Of a stretch of 64,000 bases of DNA, positions 11,291 through 22,700 are shown in pieces. The notes beneath the pieces were generated by a model, which was not told where the DNA came from, ran no database searches, and worked only from the letters and a program-made list of their open reading frames with translations. The number at the start of each line of letters is the position of its first letter. Position 1 is the stretch's first letter. The stretch is from Azorinus chamasolen (Eukaryota; Mollusca; Bivalvia; Cardiida; Solecurtidae): contig OY755242.1 in the NCBI GenBank assembly GCA_963576725.1, forward strand, positions 22,565,315 through 22,629,314, read 5' to 3'. Made by a program: the position numbers and the translations under genes.

Positions 11291-11510
11291 AACAAGAGGG
11301 TCATGATGGCCCTGATATCGCTCACCAATCAGAGGAGAAGCTTTTCACAGTTTTCACTATTATACTTCTATTGAAAACTGGCCACCCCTGGGGCGGGGCC
11401 AATTTTGACCCAGGGGCATAATTTATAAATCATAATGCTCAACTTCTTGTAAAATGTATAGGGATGGTGATGATGCAAAAATTGAATAAGAATGACCAAA
11501 GCTCCCCCCT
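11291..11510 (+). repeat. K-type element 5' portion
   Basis: Starts AACAAGAGGGTCATGATGGC and continues CCTGATATCGCTCACC, then one unit with CCCCTGGGGCGGGGCC. It is the forward counterpart of 1-571. The 3' end is not recognisable. Confidence 0.65.
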
Positions 11511-11537
11511 GGAGAAAATTGACGGGGAGGTTCTTCT

Positions 11538-12065
11538 GTATGTGGTAACAAGCTACTTACCTTGCTTAGACAGTTTCTAGTGTATGTGGTAACAAGCTAC
11601 TTACCTTGCTTATACGGTTTCTAGTGTATGTGGTAACAAGCTACTTACCTTGCTTAGGCAGTTTCTAGTGTATGTGGTAACAAGCTACTTACCTTGCTTA
11701 GGCAGTTTCTAGTGTATGTGGTAACAAGCTACTTACCTTGCTTAGACAGTTTCGAGTGTATGTGGTAATAAGCTACTTACCTTGCTTAGGCAGTTTCGAG
11801 TGTATGTGGTAATAAGCTACTTACCTTGCTTAGACAGTTTCTAGTGTATGTGGTAACAAGCTACTTACCTTGCTTAGGCAGTTTCGAGTGTATGTGGTAA
11901 TAAGCTACTTACCTTGCTTAGACAGTTTCTAGTGTATGTGGTAACAAGCTACCTACCTTGCTTAGACAGTTTCTAGTGTATGTGGTAACAAGCTACCTAC
12001 CTTGCTTAGACAGTTTCTAGTGTATGTGGTAACAAGCTACCTACCTTGCTTAGACAGTTTCTAGT
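11538..12065. repeat. 44-bp minisatellite, 12 copies, overlapping DPH3
   Basis: Units start at 11538 and repeat exactly every 44 bp to 12022. Read on the minus strand each holds CTAGAAACTGTCTAAGCAAG followed by GTAAGTAG (GTAGGTAG in the last three). These are the final DPH3 codons, its TAA stop and a consensus 5' splice donor. The genuine gene copy is the right-most unit. Copies differ by a few transitions, suggesting recent amplification. Confidence 0.95.
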
Positions 12066-13196
12066 TCTGCTTGAACAGGTGCTACCACTTCTTCACACTC
12101 TAAAAAGTCATCCTAGAATAAAAGAAACAAGATAAAGTCTGAAAAAAAATGTAAGCTAGATATTTCCCAATATTTTTTTTTTCATTTCTCAACCAAACAT
12201 ATAGTTGCTCTGTTTGCTTAACCCATTACCCCATAGGCTATTTTTAGATCCAACAACTTTGAATAAATCTACCGAAATGGAGCATTAACTAGAGAAAAGG
12301 ACAATTTATAATTCTGTAGTTTGAAACCATTGTGATAAATAGAGCATTTGCTCTTATAGGAGCAAATGCTCTATTTATCACAATGGTTTCAACAGGTGAC
12401 TTTTGCAGAGGTGTCTACAGGTGTCAATATGAGGGAATGGGTTTACTATATGAGGGAATGGGTTAACTATATGACAGAATGGGTTAACTTAACCCTTCCT
12501 TCAAATGCTATTGATGCCTTTGCAAACAGAGTACACCTAGATCAGAAGGCTCCTCGGTGTCTGCTCTCTTTGTTTATATCATAATAGATCTGAGTGTACA
12601 GTTGCCCCCAATACCAAAAATCCATGTGCAAATATGCCGTTATAAAATATCAGCTAATAAACATTCATGATGTCATTATTTCTCATGTATATTAACAGGG
12701 GAAGTGTTATGAAATTATATAGATCTGATTCTACAGTTTCTGTCAAAACCAAAAATGCATACATTTATATGCCATTATAAAAATGAACATTAATCATGTT
12801 ATTATAATGAAGAAAATATTTATGCATGTTATTATATTTTACATGGATATTGAACCTTTTAATGGCTAAAGATACATGTAATTTATAGTATAAAACAACT
12901 AGAAAATTGTGTCTGTAAGACAGCGATGTCCCAGTGTAGGTGCTTGCCTAGCTGCACGTAAAATTCCTAAGTCATTTGACCTTGATCTTGGGCTTGCTGA
13001 CAGCATGCCGAGCATGGGCCGGGTGCATAACGAAAGTATGGATGGTGTTTAATGTGTATTATCTCTTATTAATGCTCCCAGAAGCGTTAAATTTTTTAAC
13101 AGGAGCTTTATTTACATGCTGTATTTCGGAAAACCTATATTTCTTTATCTAATAGTTATAATAAAGGGGGTTTCATTGATCATTTGTTTCCCCAAG

Positions 13197-13237
<41 letters not shown>

Positions 13238-16200
13238 TGTGTGTGTGTGGGGGGGGGGGGGTATCAGAGTGGGGTGTTCATTAGGGAGAATATGGTATGT
13301 CACTTACAATGTCATAAATTACTTGAATCATCAATGAACAGCTGGGACATTTGGCAACGTCTTCCCCATTCTGTAAATCTTCCTGAAAAATTGTCCAAAA
13401 AAATCAATTATTTTTCATTGCCTTTCTAGAATTCATTTGTAGTTCAACCCTGAATCTCCAACGTGGAGTACTCTATCACTGTATGTAATTATTATTTATT
13501 GTGTACACGTGCATAATTAAAATTATTCACAGGTTTGATGAATGATCTTATATCCAGATACCAGCAAGGATAACAAGATTGATGCACCCACTCTAACAAT
13601 GCTTTTTCACACCTTTGCAAACAGAATAGACCCAGTTCAGGATCTACTCCATTTGCAAATGAACTCATAACAGATCTGACTACAGTTTCTACTTATACAA
13701 AAACTTCATGCAGAGCTCCAGATAAGATGCATTTATAAACTAACACATTTTCAAGAATCACTTCTTTATTTCTCCACAAAACCCTATAGATAGCCTATAG
13801 TGTGATCACTCTTTGGAATTGTCTCGAAGAGACGGTTCTAAAGAGTGGTCACAGTTTAGTGGAGAAATGACGATTTTATTATTTGGGTACACACCTTTAT
13901 CTGTAGCTCTGTTGTAAGCCATCATAAACAAAATTAATGACGCTATTAATTCTTATGTGGAAAGGATTAATATGAACTATCATAAATTCTCCTATTTTCC
14001 ACATTCAGTCATTCTCTGAAACAGTGTGCCCTGCCATGTGGCCATCATTTCCACTCTTGATGTATGAAGGCAGTTATGGTAGCAACCCCATTTAAATTTT
14101 AAATTATGAAATACAGCAAATGTAAAGCTCTAATTAAGAGCTTTCTGAAACAGTTTTCCTTTTTAAGATATCATAAAAATTAAAAAAAGTTATGACAGTT
14201 TAAATTCGGCAAAAAACGACAAAAATCCTGAAAATTATCAATAAAATTTACTGTATAATTTGTATTTCAACGCGCCGCGGCGATGGAACCGAAACGCGAT
14301 TCCTCTAATGTCATTGTGCACTTAAACTGTCATAACTTTTTTAGTTTTTGAGATAACTTAATGAAATTTGGAGTGGTTACAGATGAACCAGTACTCTTAA
14401 AAATGGTAAGAATTAATCTAACCTATAGCTGCTATGATGGGGGAAAAAATAAGAACTATGAACTAGGATGACATCATTTATTTTTAAGAATTTTCAACAA
14501 AATAGTATCGACACATACATGTAATGTATACAAAACAAATGACATGTCCAATGTTAATTTACCACTCTACACAAATAATTACACAATACACACATGAATA
14601 CAATACACAATCCACCCCCTTGCTCTATTCAATATAAACATAAAAGTTTACATATGGGGCACTCTTTAGTATAAAATGTAAAAAGTTTCACAAACATCTG
14701 CTTTTTTCTAAGCAGGTTAATATCAACAATCCTGCTTAGAAATAATCAGGAGTTTGTAAAACCCTATGCACTTTGAATGCTGAAACTGTATTTTCTAGCA
14801 TTTAACTAAAAGTAATGCTTTGCATATTTGTTATATAGATTATCAATATGTTCATGCTTTGGTACGCTCCACATTCGGCCAGAACCAACACAATCTGGTA
14901 CGAATCCAGTCAACAGAACGAACCTAGTCTCTACTTCTTGAATGTCCTCCCGAATTGGCCATTTGAATACACCAAGTTTATTTGCATGGGTCATGAATCT
15001 AACATTAAGCTTTTCTGGGCTCATAACCTTTCTAACAACACCAGGGTACCAAGCATCTTGATAAGCTACCACAACATAATCATTTTCTTTTATGTCATTG
15101 ATGGGCGGTAGCATGTCCAACAGTTTTGCCTCTTCCTCAAAGTCTGAATAATTTTCAGACTCAGAATTATCACATAAGGTTTGTCTCTTTTCTTTATTCT
15201 CAATTGCTGCTTCTGCCTTTCTCTTTTTGCGTGTCTTCTTGCTTGGGCGACTACTAGTGTCAGAATGAATTGAACTTAACACCTCGGATTCTTGGTCCTT
15301 ATGCTTCTTTCTCAAGTCCTTTCCTCCTCTATGAGCAGTTTTTAACAAGCTGTTTCGCTCACTTTCGGGCATTTCAGTCAACCTGCTTATCATTTCTTTA
15401 CGATTCTGCTTGATAAGCTGTACTGAAGAGTGGTGGTGTAGCGATGCATGTGGTCTTCTGCGCTGACTGCTATCCAAGCTTCCGAAGTGATGCTCACATG
15501 ACAGATTTGACAAATGAGCAAAACTGGTCCTTTGGATAGCCTTTTCTGTTGCTTGCTTACTGTACTTGCCATCCTGAAGGAAGTCTTTCAGTTGTTTTTC
15601 AATGGTTCGTTGAATGGATTTGGATACCAGTGTGACAGTCTTCAGTAGCAACTCTCGACACACACTATTTTCATTCACAACTGTCAGTGTCTTGGCTATT
15701 GCTGGTTTGTATGGCAAGTTTGAAATTTCATGCTTATTTTCACTATCCCAATGGCGAGTCTGAAGAAGTATTGCTGGACTATCTTCAATTTCTTTAAGAA
15801 ATTTTAATATTGCAGCAATTTCTTTATAAAGTTCTAAGTAAGGCACCTTGTTTGCCACAATTAAATTCCAATAAGGCCCTGTCACGTTAATGTAAAAGAG
15901 ACCTATGGATTGCACCAATGTCATTACTATGTCTGACTCGAGATCTGCCAAAACCGACTTGAGTAGGAGATTTGGCGAGTTGACCTGTTTAAGTATGTGT
16001 ATAAAATCACTCCTGTGGAAACAGATCTCAGCAGCTGTCTGGAATAAGCCGTTAAACCTATTGTCTTTATAATTTCCAATTACAGACTTGATGCCTTTTG
16101 CAGCGCAGTGAGCCTCCCACTTGTCCCGAACGCCATGGTAATCTCCACAAGGCCCAAACACATTTGAAGTTGTTCTGACAACCCGCTCAACAATTGTCTT

Positions 16201-18076
16201 CTTCTTGCTCCAGTATCGGAAACACTGTAAACTATCTCTCCCCAGAGGACCATGTTCAGACGACAATAACTGCTCATGCTCCTTCAGATCCTTACATGTA
16301 TAAGAATGAAATCCAAGGAGAACATGTGCCATACAGTGGAAACTGTTCACCTTTTCGTAGTCTTTTGAATTTTCCCCGAGAATTTCGTCACGCCATTCAT
16401 TTAATAGAGCACTTGCTTTTTTCTCGTTGTTGGCCCTGTCACTCATTGTATATGCCAATTTCCAAGTGAGGTCTTTATGTATGTGTCTCTGTTGTCGCTA
16501 CCAGGCAGATTGGAGTTCAAGTTTGAAAGTTCGTTCTTATGGGACTTTGTTACTTCATTGATCGAGACAGCAGTTTCATGGGCTACTCTGTTGAATCCCA
16601 AACTCTTAACTTCTCCAGAATCAAGTGTGACTGCGGTATCAAGTATTTTCTTTTTATACCGAGTCGTCCCATCTCTGTTCAGTCCCCAACTCTCAGCCTG
16701 CGATATTTTTTGGGCAATGAATGTTTTTGCCAAAAAATGTCCTTCGTCAACAATAGACTGAACAGTTGAGCTGGTCGGCAATTCACTTGGCTCCATTTTT
16801 CTATTGAAAAGGTGTCTGGAAACAGTTCTGATTACATCAGGGACTTTCTCAACCGCAACATCTAAACCAGAAAGTTCTACAACACATAGTCGGACATTTT
16901 CATTGAAACTCTTTCTGTCACTTTTTGTTTCCGGTTTTTCTAGCTGTAGTTCCTCTATCTTATCATTTAATTCACTTATGGTTATGTCTCTTTCTTGCAG
17001 TTTTTTCGTTGAATCTGTGCATGAAATACACTGCATTTGCTCACTTCCTTCCTGTCCATTGCATTGTTTTAACTTAGTCCTCAGAGTATTTGTCTCATTC
17101 TTAAAATAACTGTTCAAGTTTTGCACATTTAACTTCTTTGCTTTCTCATTATTTATTTGTTGCTGCAAGTCTGCTTCCTTCTCTTTCCAAACACGAACCT
17201 GTTCTCTCAAACATTCTGTCTCTGTCTGAAATGTTCTTATCTTCGTTTCAGCATCATTTAATTTTTGGGACAACTCCTTCAACTGACGTTCCTGTTTAAT
17301 CACTTGTCGCTGACTGTCCCGAAGAGAATGTAAATTTCTTTTTGCGGTTTCATCCCTCTTATTCATATTACGAATTGAATAGTGGCCAATTCTTTTTGCG
17401 ACATCATTAAAACTATCCTCATGTTGCTTAATCCTCTTCTCAAGCTTGTCACTGTACTTTTGAAGTCTAGAATGTTTGTATTTGAGCAAGTTTGTAAACT
17501 TATCTAAATCATCCCAGTCACTGTCATTCTCAAAATTGGTTTGGAGAGAAACTGATCTATATGTTGGCTTTTCATTTACTGGTACAATTATCTTTTGAAG
17601 ATTACATGAGGTTTTGGTTAGTTGCGTAGAAAGTTGGTCTGCTTCATAACTCTGTGGTGTGCATCTATCTGTCGTTGATACTGGAGGGCGAAACTCGGCA
17701 TTCAATAAATCTTTCACATTTTTTACTCCCGGCACCTTTTTCTTACTGGTTAGGTTTTTTTCAGCTCACAGAGTCTTGAAACCTTGTTTTTCAAGTACTT
17801 GGCAGTAGTATCTTTGAAATTTGAATCAATCTGCACAATAATGTTATATTCGTGATGTCATTTATGATAATATTGCTTACGTTTATACTCATGGAGTAAA
17901 GGACTGTCACAGTGACAGCTCACCGACATGACTGAGACTCTAAACTAGTGTCTCATTAGAGTCATTACCTTCGTTATTTCGAACCGATCACCACATGGAC
18001 AAGGGTAGTAATAGGTTTCCATATCCTCATCATATTCCATATCTTCAATTTCAACTTCATCATGATATACGGACAT
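12050..18076 (-). CDS. DPH3: Diphthamide biosynthesis protein 3 (CSL zinc finger)
   Basis: DPH3 (KTI11 in yeast) is a small electron-donor protein that serves the Dph1-Dph2 step of diphthamide synthesis on elongation factor 2, and it is linked to Elongator tRNA modification. Three coding exons, all phase 0, give 81 aa: 17969-18076 (36 codons), 13308-13382 (25) and 12050-12112 (20 plus TAA). The start [18 protein letters not shown] matches family N-termini closely. The four metal-binding cysteines are at 26, 28, 48 and 51 (YPCPCGD and KCPSCSLMI). Length fits the human protein of about 82 aa. Donors are GTAATG and GTAAGT; acceptors are TTTTTCAG and ATTCTAG. The 3' end merges with a 12-copy minisatellite. 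Intron one (4.6 kb) contains a same-strand transposase-like unit, a GT microsatellite and foldbacks. Confidence 0.95.
12228..12497. mobile_element. Family A MITE with tandem 3' end
   Basis: Starts TTAACCCATTACC; centre AGAGCATTTGCTCTTATAGG plus complement. The right end (ATATGAGGGAATGGGTT) is repeated three times between 12428 and 12487, the last two copies ending in TTAA. Confidence 0.8.
12489..12711. mobile_element. Family B MITE
   Basis: TTAACCCTTCC start directly after the family A copy. Shortened hairpin (AGAAGGCTCCTCGGTGTCTG) and ATTCATGATGTCATTATTTC tail. Confidence 0.7.
13199..13261. repeat. (GT)n microsatellite and poly-G
   Basis: A long GT run with one AT interruption runs into about a dozen G. 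It lies 47 bp beyond the donor of DPH3 exon two, within the intron. Short frames across it are spurious. Confidence 0.95.
13768..13869. mobile_element. Family F foldback
   Basis: Outer arms TTTCTCCACAAAACC and AGTGGAGAAAT. Inner arms TGATCACTCTTTGGAATTGT and GGTTCTAAAGAGTGGTCA. The loop is CTCGAAGAG. Confidence 0.75.
14176..14350. repeat. Inverted repeat, 22-bp arms
   Basis: AAAAAAGTTATGACAGTTTAA near 14184 returns as TTAAACTGTCATAACTTTTT near 14325. The loop of about 120 bp is unusually CpG-rich (CAACGCGCCGCGGCGATGG). It could be a MITE, or the end of the transposase-like unit that ends at 14806. Confidence 0.6.
14806..16446 (-). CDS. Transposase-like protein, C-terminal part (ORF2)
   Basis: A 546-residue frame starts at an ATG at 16446 that overlaps the upstream stop as ATGA. 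It opens [18 protein letters not shown]. That Asp-bearing motif, with [10 protein letters not shown] shortly after, looks like the middle of an RNase-H-fold transposase; I recall similar uncharacterised multicopy proteins in bivalves and cnidarians, unverified. A NRFNGLF block near residue 125 and a VTGPYWNL block near 185 follow, then a helical region and a bipartite basic stretch [20 protein letters not shown] near 405. Residues of about 455-515 form a Tudor-like barrel ([16 protein letters not shown], then VRFM and FKWP). It lies inside DPH3 intron one on the same strand. A tttatt at 14478 (AATAAA on minus) could end a transcript. Confidence 0.7.
   Translation of the reverse strand: MSDRANNEKKASALLNEWRDEILGENSKDYEKVNSFHCMAHVLLGFHSYTCKDLKEHEQLLSSEHGPLGRDSLQCFRYWSKKKTIVERVVRTTSNVFGPCGDYHGVRDKWEAHCAAKGIKSVIGNYKDNRFNGLFQTAAEICFHRSDFIHILKQVNSPNLLLKSVLADLESDIVMTLVQSIGLFYINVTGPYWNLIVANKVPYLELYKEIAAILKFLKEIEDSPAILLQTRHWDSENKHEISNLPYKPAIAKTLTVVNENSVCRELLLKTVTLVSKSIQRTIEKQLKDFLQDGKYSKQATEKAIQRTSFAHLSNLSCEHHFGSLDSSQRRRPHASLHHHSSVQLIKQNRKEMISRLTEMPESERNSLLKTAHRGGKDLRKKHKDQESEVLSSIHSDTSSRPSKKTRKKRKAEAAIENKEKRQTLCDNSESENYSDFEEEAKLLDMLPPINDIKENDYVVVAYQDAWYPGVVRKVMSPEKLNVRFMTHANKLGVFKWPIREDIQEVETRFVLLTGFVPDCVGSGRMWSVPKHEHIDNLYNKYAKHYF
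16443..17836 (-). pseudogene. Transposase-like protein, N-terminal part (ORF1), frameshifted
   Basis: The frame open from 17765 to the TGA at 16443 encodes about 440 residues: a basic start ([19 protein letters not shown]), a long coiled coil from about residue 75 to 260 with a CISC pair inside it, then [20 protein letters not shown] and [13 protein letters not shown]. The DGTT would be the first acidic site of the RNase-H fold whose later parts are in ORF2. There is no ATG near the start. In another frame, 17764-17836 reads [17 protein letters not shown] and on, joining ORF1 if the A7 run at 17755-17761 were one base longer. So at least two frame breaks separate the parts. It is probably one ancestral gene now decayed, unless homopolymer errors in the assembly or frameshifting explain the breaks. 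Confidence 0.65.
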
Positions 18077-18151
18077 TGTTCACCAGTTTACTGATGACAA
18101 CATCACATGTTTTTTGTTTTTGATTTCGACCGGAAGTGTAAAAACATTGGT
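18077..18151. promoter_or_regulatory. DPH3 promoter, possibly bidirectional, with ETS site
   Basis: Only 75 bp separate the DPH3 ATG from the divergent ATG at 18152. The interval holds ACCGGAAGT at 18129-18137, the consensus site for ETS/GABP factors. There is no TATA box. Such sites are typical of housekeeping bidirectional promoters. In humans DPH3 also shares a bidirectional promoter with OXNAD1, and its ETS sites are known. Confidence 0.6.
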
Positions 18152-18249
18152 ATGGGTAAGGCTAAATCACGGCGATTGCATACTAACCGCAACTACTCGT
18201 CTGTTATCCCGCAATCTCGGAAAAAACTTAATGATCCAGTTTATCGCAT
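18152..18249 (+). CDS. Short divergent ORF, possible first exon of a basic protein
   Basis: The ATG at 18152 opens MGKAKSRRLHTNRNYSSV and continues to DPVYR, a highly basic 32-residue start reminiscent of ribosome-biogenesis proteins (MGKxK...). It then either stops (ATG TAA at 18248) or splices at a weak donor, GTAATC at 18250. No downstream exon was found before the satellite. It could equally be a fragment of a lost gene or chance. Position next to the DPH3 promoter is the main support. Confidence 0.35.
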
Positions 18250-18792
18250 GTAATCAATACACCGGAGGTTTACAACATTATAATACTATATACATTTTAA
18301 ACACATTTTATTTATTTTATAGTAGTGTAAACCAGATCACACACGTTGTCTGATTTTTTTGCATATCCGACCAGCTAGAGCCTACTCTACTCTGGTTTGC
18401 TGACGTATTGTATTTGCACACAGCCTTTAAGGCATTTCAAAGCTCCTTATATAAGTGACCCCTCTATATACACATTATCCAGCTGTGCTCCTGCAGTGTC
18501 CAGTCAGGGTCCATAACCATAAGAGATAAAGTTATGCAATTATACATTGATCCTCTGTGATGGTAGCTCGCCTTATCAGTTTGTGTATCAGATGCTTGAC
18601 AGTCAACTCCCCAAATGCACAGCATGAGGTTAATGGGTCAACATTCCTTTCGAAATGCCTTTAATTATACTTCAAAATTAGTATACGTCGCCTTCTACAT
18701 GTATATGAGACATTTATGTAAATAAGTATTGATTGAACTATTACTACTGCTATAAATGTGTTGCAAAATAACAAACTCTGTGGTTCCTGATT

Positions 18793-18821
18793 AGTGTGTG
18801 TGTGTGGGGGGGGGGGGGGGG
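18793..18821. repeat. (TG)n/poly-G microsatellite
   Basis: A short TG run is followed by about 15 G. Confidence 0.9.
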
Positions 18822-18904
18822 TTAAATATGAACCCATTTTCAGGGTCCCCACTGTTTTCAAAATATAAGTACACTCTTTGCAAGTATACTACTTGTAAAG
18901 GATA

Positions 18905-19202
18905 CTTTCCCTCATATAAACGACGTTTTAACGACGCACTTGCAAGCAGAGTAGACCCAGATCAGACGGCTCCTATAGGCTGTAAGAGCTGTTTGATTAG
19001 GGTCTGCTCTGTTTGTTTTTGACATTGATGTTGGCATTGGTTTGCTTTTTACATACTTTTGACATGGTATAAATCTGATTTTACAGTTTTTTCAAAGCAA
19101 AAAAAAAGTTCCTTGAAAAGCTTATATTATAAAAAAAATTAGCTAATAAACATTAATTTTGTCATTATTTCATACATGACCACAGAACAGGCAAAGGGTT
19201 AA
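18905..19202. mobile_element. Family B MITE
   Basis: Core CAGATCAGACGGCTCCTATA with an extended loop. The right end is AACAGGCAAAGGGTTAA. It carries a duplicated TTTTTGACAT segment around 19015-19065. Confidence 0.75.
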
Positions 19203-19742
19203 TGCTTCCCTCTTATGTGTTTCTTTTTTCGTTTTCGTTGAAACACAATTATATGAAGAAATCATTGCCAAGCATTGGTAATGAATTTATGTACACTTCA
19301 TATATTTGAACAACCACACCAGCTATGCCATTTATGTTAAGGAATATGCTGATCAGTTCTCCCCAAATCTGATTTGAGGGGATAACTGTTTTAGAATGTT
19401 TTTATCAGTCACACTTTTGTGTTCCTTTTGCCAAATGTCTCTTATTTGTCTTTTTAAGGCAGCTTTTAGGCCTCTAACGTGAAACTCTTAATTGAAAACT
19501 GTGTCTAATTATCATATTATAATATAGACAACTATATGCATACTATTTTAAGCCACCTATAATAAGTAGCAAAACTATGATGTATTTTATAAGTCCTGTT
19601 CTTTATACGTGTATTTTATCCACAGGTATTTAGTTAGTTAATGTATCTTTTTAAGAAGCTATTGTTTTAGTCGGCGAATAGCTTCTAGCTAATTTTTTAA
19701 TGTTTATGTAACAGCCGGCTATAAATTAACGTGTCTTGTATG
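19203..19742. other. No gene seen
   Basis: AT-rich sequence between a MITE and the satellite, with no recognisable exon, repeat or RNA. Confidence 0.5.
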
Positions 19743-22700
19743 TGACAGTCAGGTCACATTGCTAATGTACCAGCTCATCTGACAGTCAGCTCACATTGTC
19801 AATGCACCAGCTCATCTGACAGTCAGTTCACATTGTCAATGTACCAGCTCATCTGAGAGGCCGGTCACATTGCCAATGCACCAGCTCATCTGAGAGGCCG
19901 GTCACATTGCCAATGCACCAGCTCATCTGAGAGGCCGGTCACATTGCCAATGCACCAGCTCATCTGAGAGGCCGGTCACATTGCCAATGCACCAGCTCAT
20001 CTAACAGTCAGCTCACATTGTCAATGTACCAGCTCATCTGACAGGCCGGTCACATTGCCAATGCACCAACTCATCTGACAGTCAGCTCACATTGCCAATG
20101 CACCAGCTCATCTGACAGTCCGGTCACATTGCCAATGCACAAGCTCATCTGAAGTCAGGTCACATTGCCAATGCACCAACTCATCTGACAGTCAGCTCAC
20201 ATTGCCAATGCACCAGCTCATCTGACAGTCTGGTCACATTGCCAATGCACCAGCTCATCTGACAGTCAGGTCACATTGCCAATGCACCAGCTCATCTGAC
20301 AGTCAGGTCACATTGCCAATGCACCAGCTCATCTGAAGTCAGGTCACATTGCCAATGCACCAACTCATCTGACAGTCAGCTCACATTGCCAATGCACCAG
20401 CTCATCTGACAGTCAGGTCACATTGCCAATGCACCAGCTCATCTGACAGTCCGGTCACATTGCCAATGCACAAGCTCATCTGAAGTCAGGTCACATTGCC
20501 AATGCACCAACTCATCTGACAGTCAGCTCACATTGCCAATGCACCAGCTCATCTGACAGTCTGGTCACATTGCCAATGCACCAGCTCATCTGACAGTCAG
20601 GTCACATTGCCAATGCACCAGCTCATCTGACAGTCAGGTCACATTGCCAATGCACCAGCTCATCTGAAGTCAGGTCACATTGCCAATGCACCAACTCATC
20701 TGACAGTCAGCTCACATTGCCAATGCACCAGCTCATCTGACAGTCAGCTCACATTGCCAATGCACCAGCTCATCTGACAGTCCGGTCACATTGCCAATGC
20801 ACCAGCTCATCTGAAGTCAGGTCACATTGCCAATGCACCAACTCATCTGACAGTCAGCTCACATTGCCAATGCACCAGCTCATCTGACAGTCAGGTCACA
20901 TTGCCAATGCACCAGCTCATCTGACAGTCAGTTCACATTGTCAATGTACCAGCTCATCTGAGAGGCCGGTCACATTGCCAATGCACCAGCTCATCTGAGA
21001 GGCCGGTCACATTGCCAATGCACCAGCTCATCTGAGAGGCCGGTCACATTGCCAATGCACCAGCTCATCTGAGAGGCCGGTCACATTGCCAATGCACCAG
21101 CTCATCTAACAGTCAGCTCACATTGTCAATGTACCAGCTCATCTGACAGGCCGGTCACATTGCCAATGCACCAACTCATCTGACAGTCAGCTCACATTGC
21201 CAATGCACCAGCTCATCTGACAGTCCGGTCACATTGCCAATGCACAAGCTCATCTGAAGTCAGGTCACATTGCCAATGCACCAACTCATCTGACAGTCAG
21301 CTCACATTGCCAATGCACCAGCTCATCTGACAGTCTGGTCACATTGCCAATGCACCAGCTCATCTGACAGTCAGGTCACATTGCCAATGCACCAGCTCAT
21401 CTGACAGTCAGGTCACATTGCCAATGCACCAGCTCATCTGAAGTCAGGTCACATTGCCAATGCACCAACTCATCTGACAGTCAGCTCACATTGCCAAATG
21501 CACCAGCTCATCTGACAGTCAGCTCACATTGCCAATGCACCAGCTCATCTGACAGTCCGGTCACATTGCCAATGCACCAGCTCATCTGAAGTCAGGTCAC
21601 ATTGCCAATGCACCAACTCATCTGACAGTCAGCTCACATTGCCAATGCACCAGCTCATCTGACAGTCAGGTCACATTGCCAATGCACCAGCTCATCTGAC
21701 AGTCAGGTTACATTGCCAATGCACCAGTTCATCTGAAGTCAGGTCACATTGCCAATGCACCAGCTCATCTGACAGTCAGGTCACATTGCCAATGCACCAG
21801 CTCATCTGAAGTCAGGTCACATTGTCAATGTACCAGCTCATCTGACAGTCAGGTCACATTGTCAATGCACCAGCTCATCTGACAGGCCGGTCACATTGCC
21901 AATGCACCAGCTCATCTAACAGTCGGGTCACATTGCCAATGCACCAGCTCATCTGACAGTCAGCTCACATTGCCAATGCACCAACTTATCTGAAGTCAGG
22001 TCACATTGCCAATGCACCAACTCATCTGACAGTCAGGTCACATTGTCAATGCACCAGCTCATCTGAAGTCAGGTCACATTGCCAATGCACCAGCTCATCT
22101 GAAGTCAGGTCACTCAGGTCACATTGCCAATGCACCAGCTCATCTGAAGTCAGGTCACATTGCCAATGTACCAGCTCATTTGACAGTCAGGTCAAATTGT
22201 CAATGCACCAGCTCATCTGACAGTCGGGTCACATTGACAATACACCAGCTCACCTGACAGTCGGGTCACATTGACAATACACCAGCTCATCTGACAGTCG
22301 GGTCACATTGACAATACACCAGCTCATCTGACAGCCAGGTCACATTGTCAATACACCAGCTCATCTGACAATCGGGTCACATTGTCAACGCACTAGCTCA
22401 TCTGACAGTCAGGTCAAATTGTCAATGCACCAACTCATCTGACAGTCAGGTCACATTGCCAATGCGCCAGCTCATCTGACAGGCAGGTCACATTGCCAAT
22501 GCACCAGCTCATCTGACAGTCAGGTCACATTGCCAATGCACCAGCTCACCTGACAGGCAGGTCACATTGCCAATGCACCAGCTCACCTGACAGGCAGGTC
22601 ACATTGCCAATGCACCAGCTCACCTGACAGTCAGGTCACATTGCCAATGCACCAGCTCATCTGACAGTCAGGTCACATTGCCAATGCACCAGCTCACCTG

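Noticed and set aside
13116..13429. Open frames reading through the GT/G tract
   Set aside because: They are low-complexity Cys-Val and Gly runs from the microsatellite; the real coding here is DPH3 exon two on the other strand.
16194..17109. Plus-strand frames over the transposase-like unit
   Set aside because: They are antisense shadows of the coiled-coil and transposase codons.
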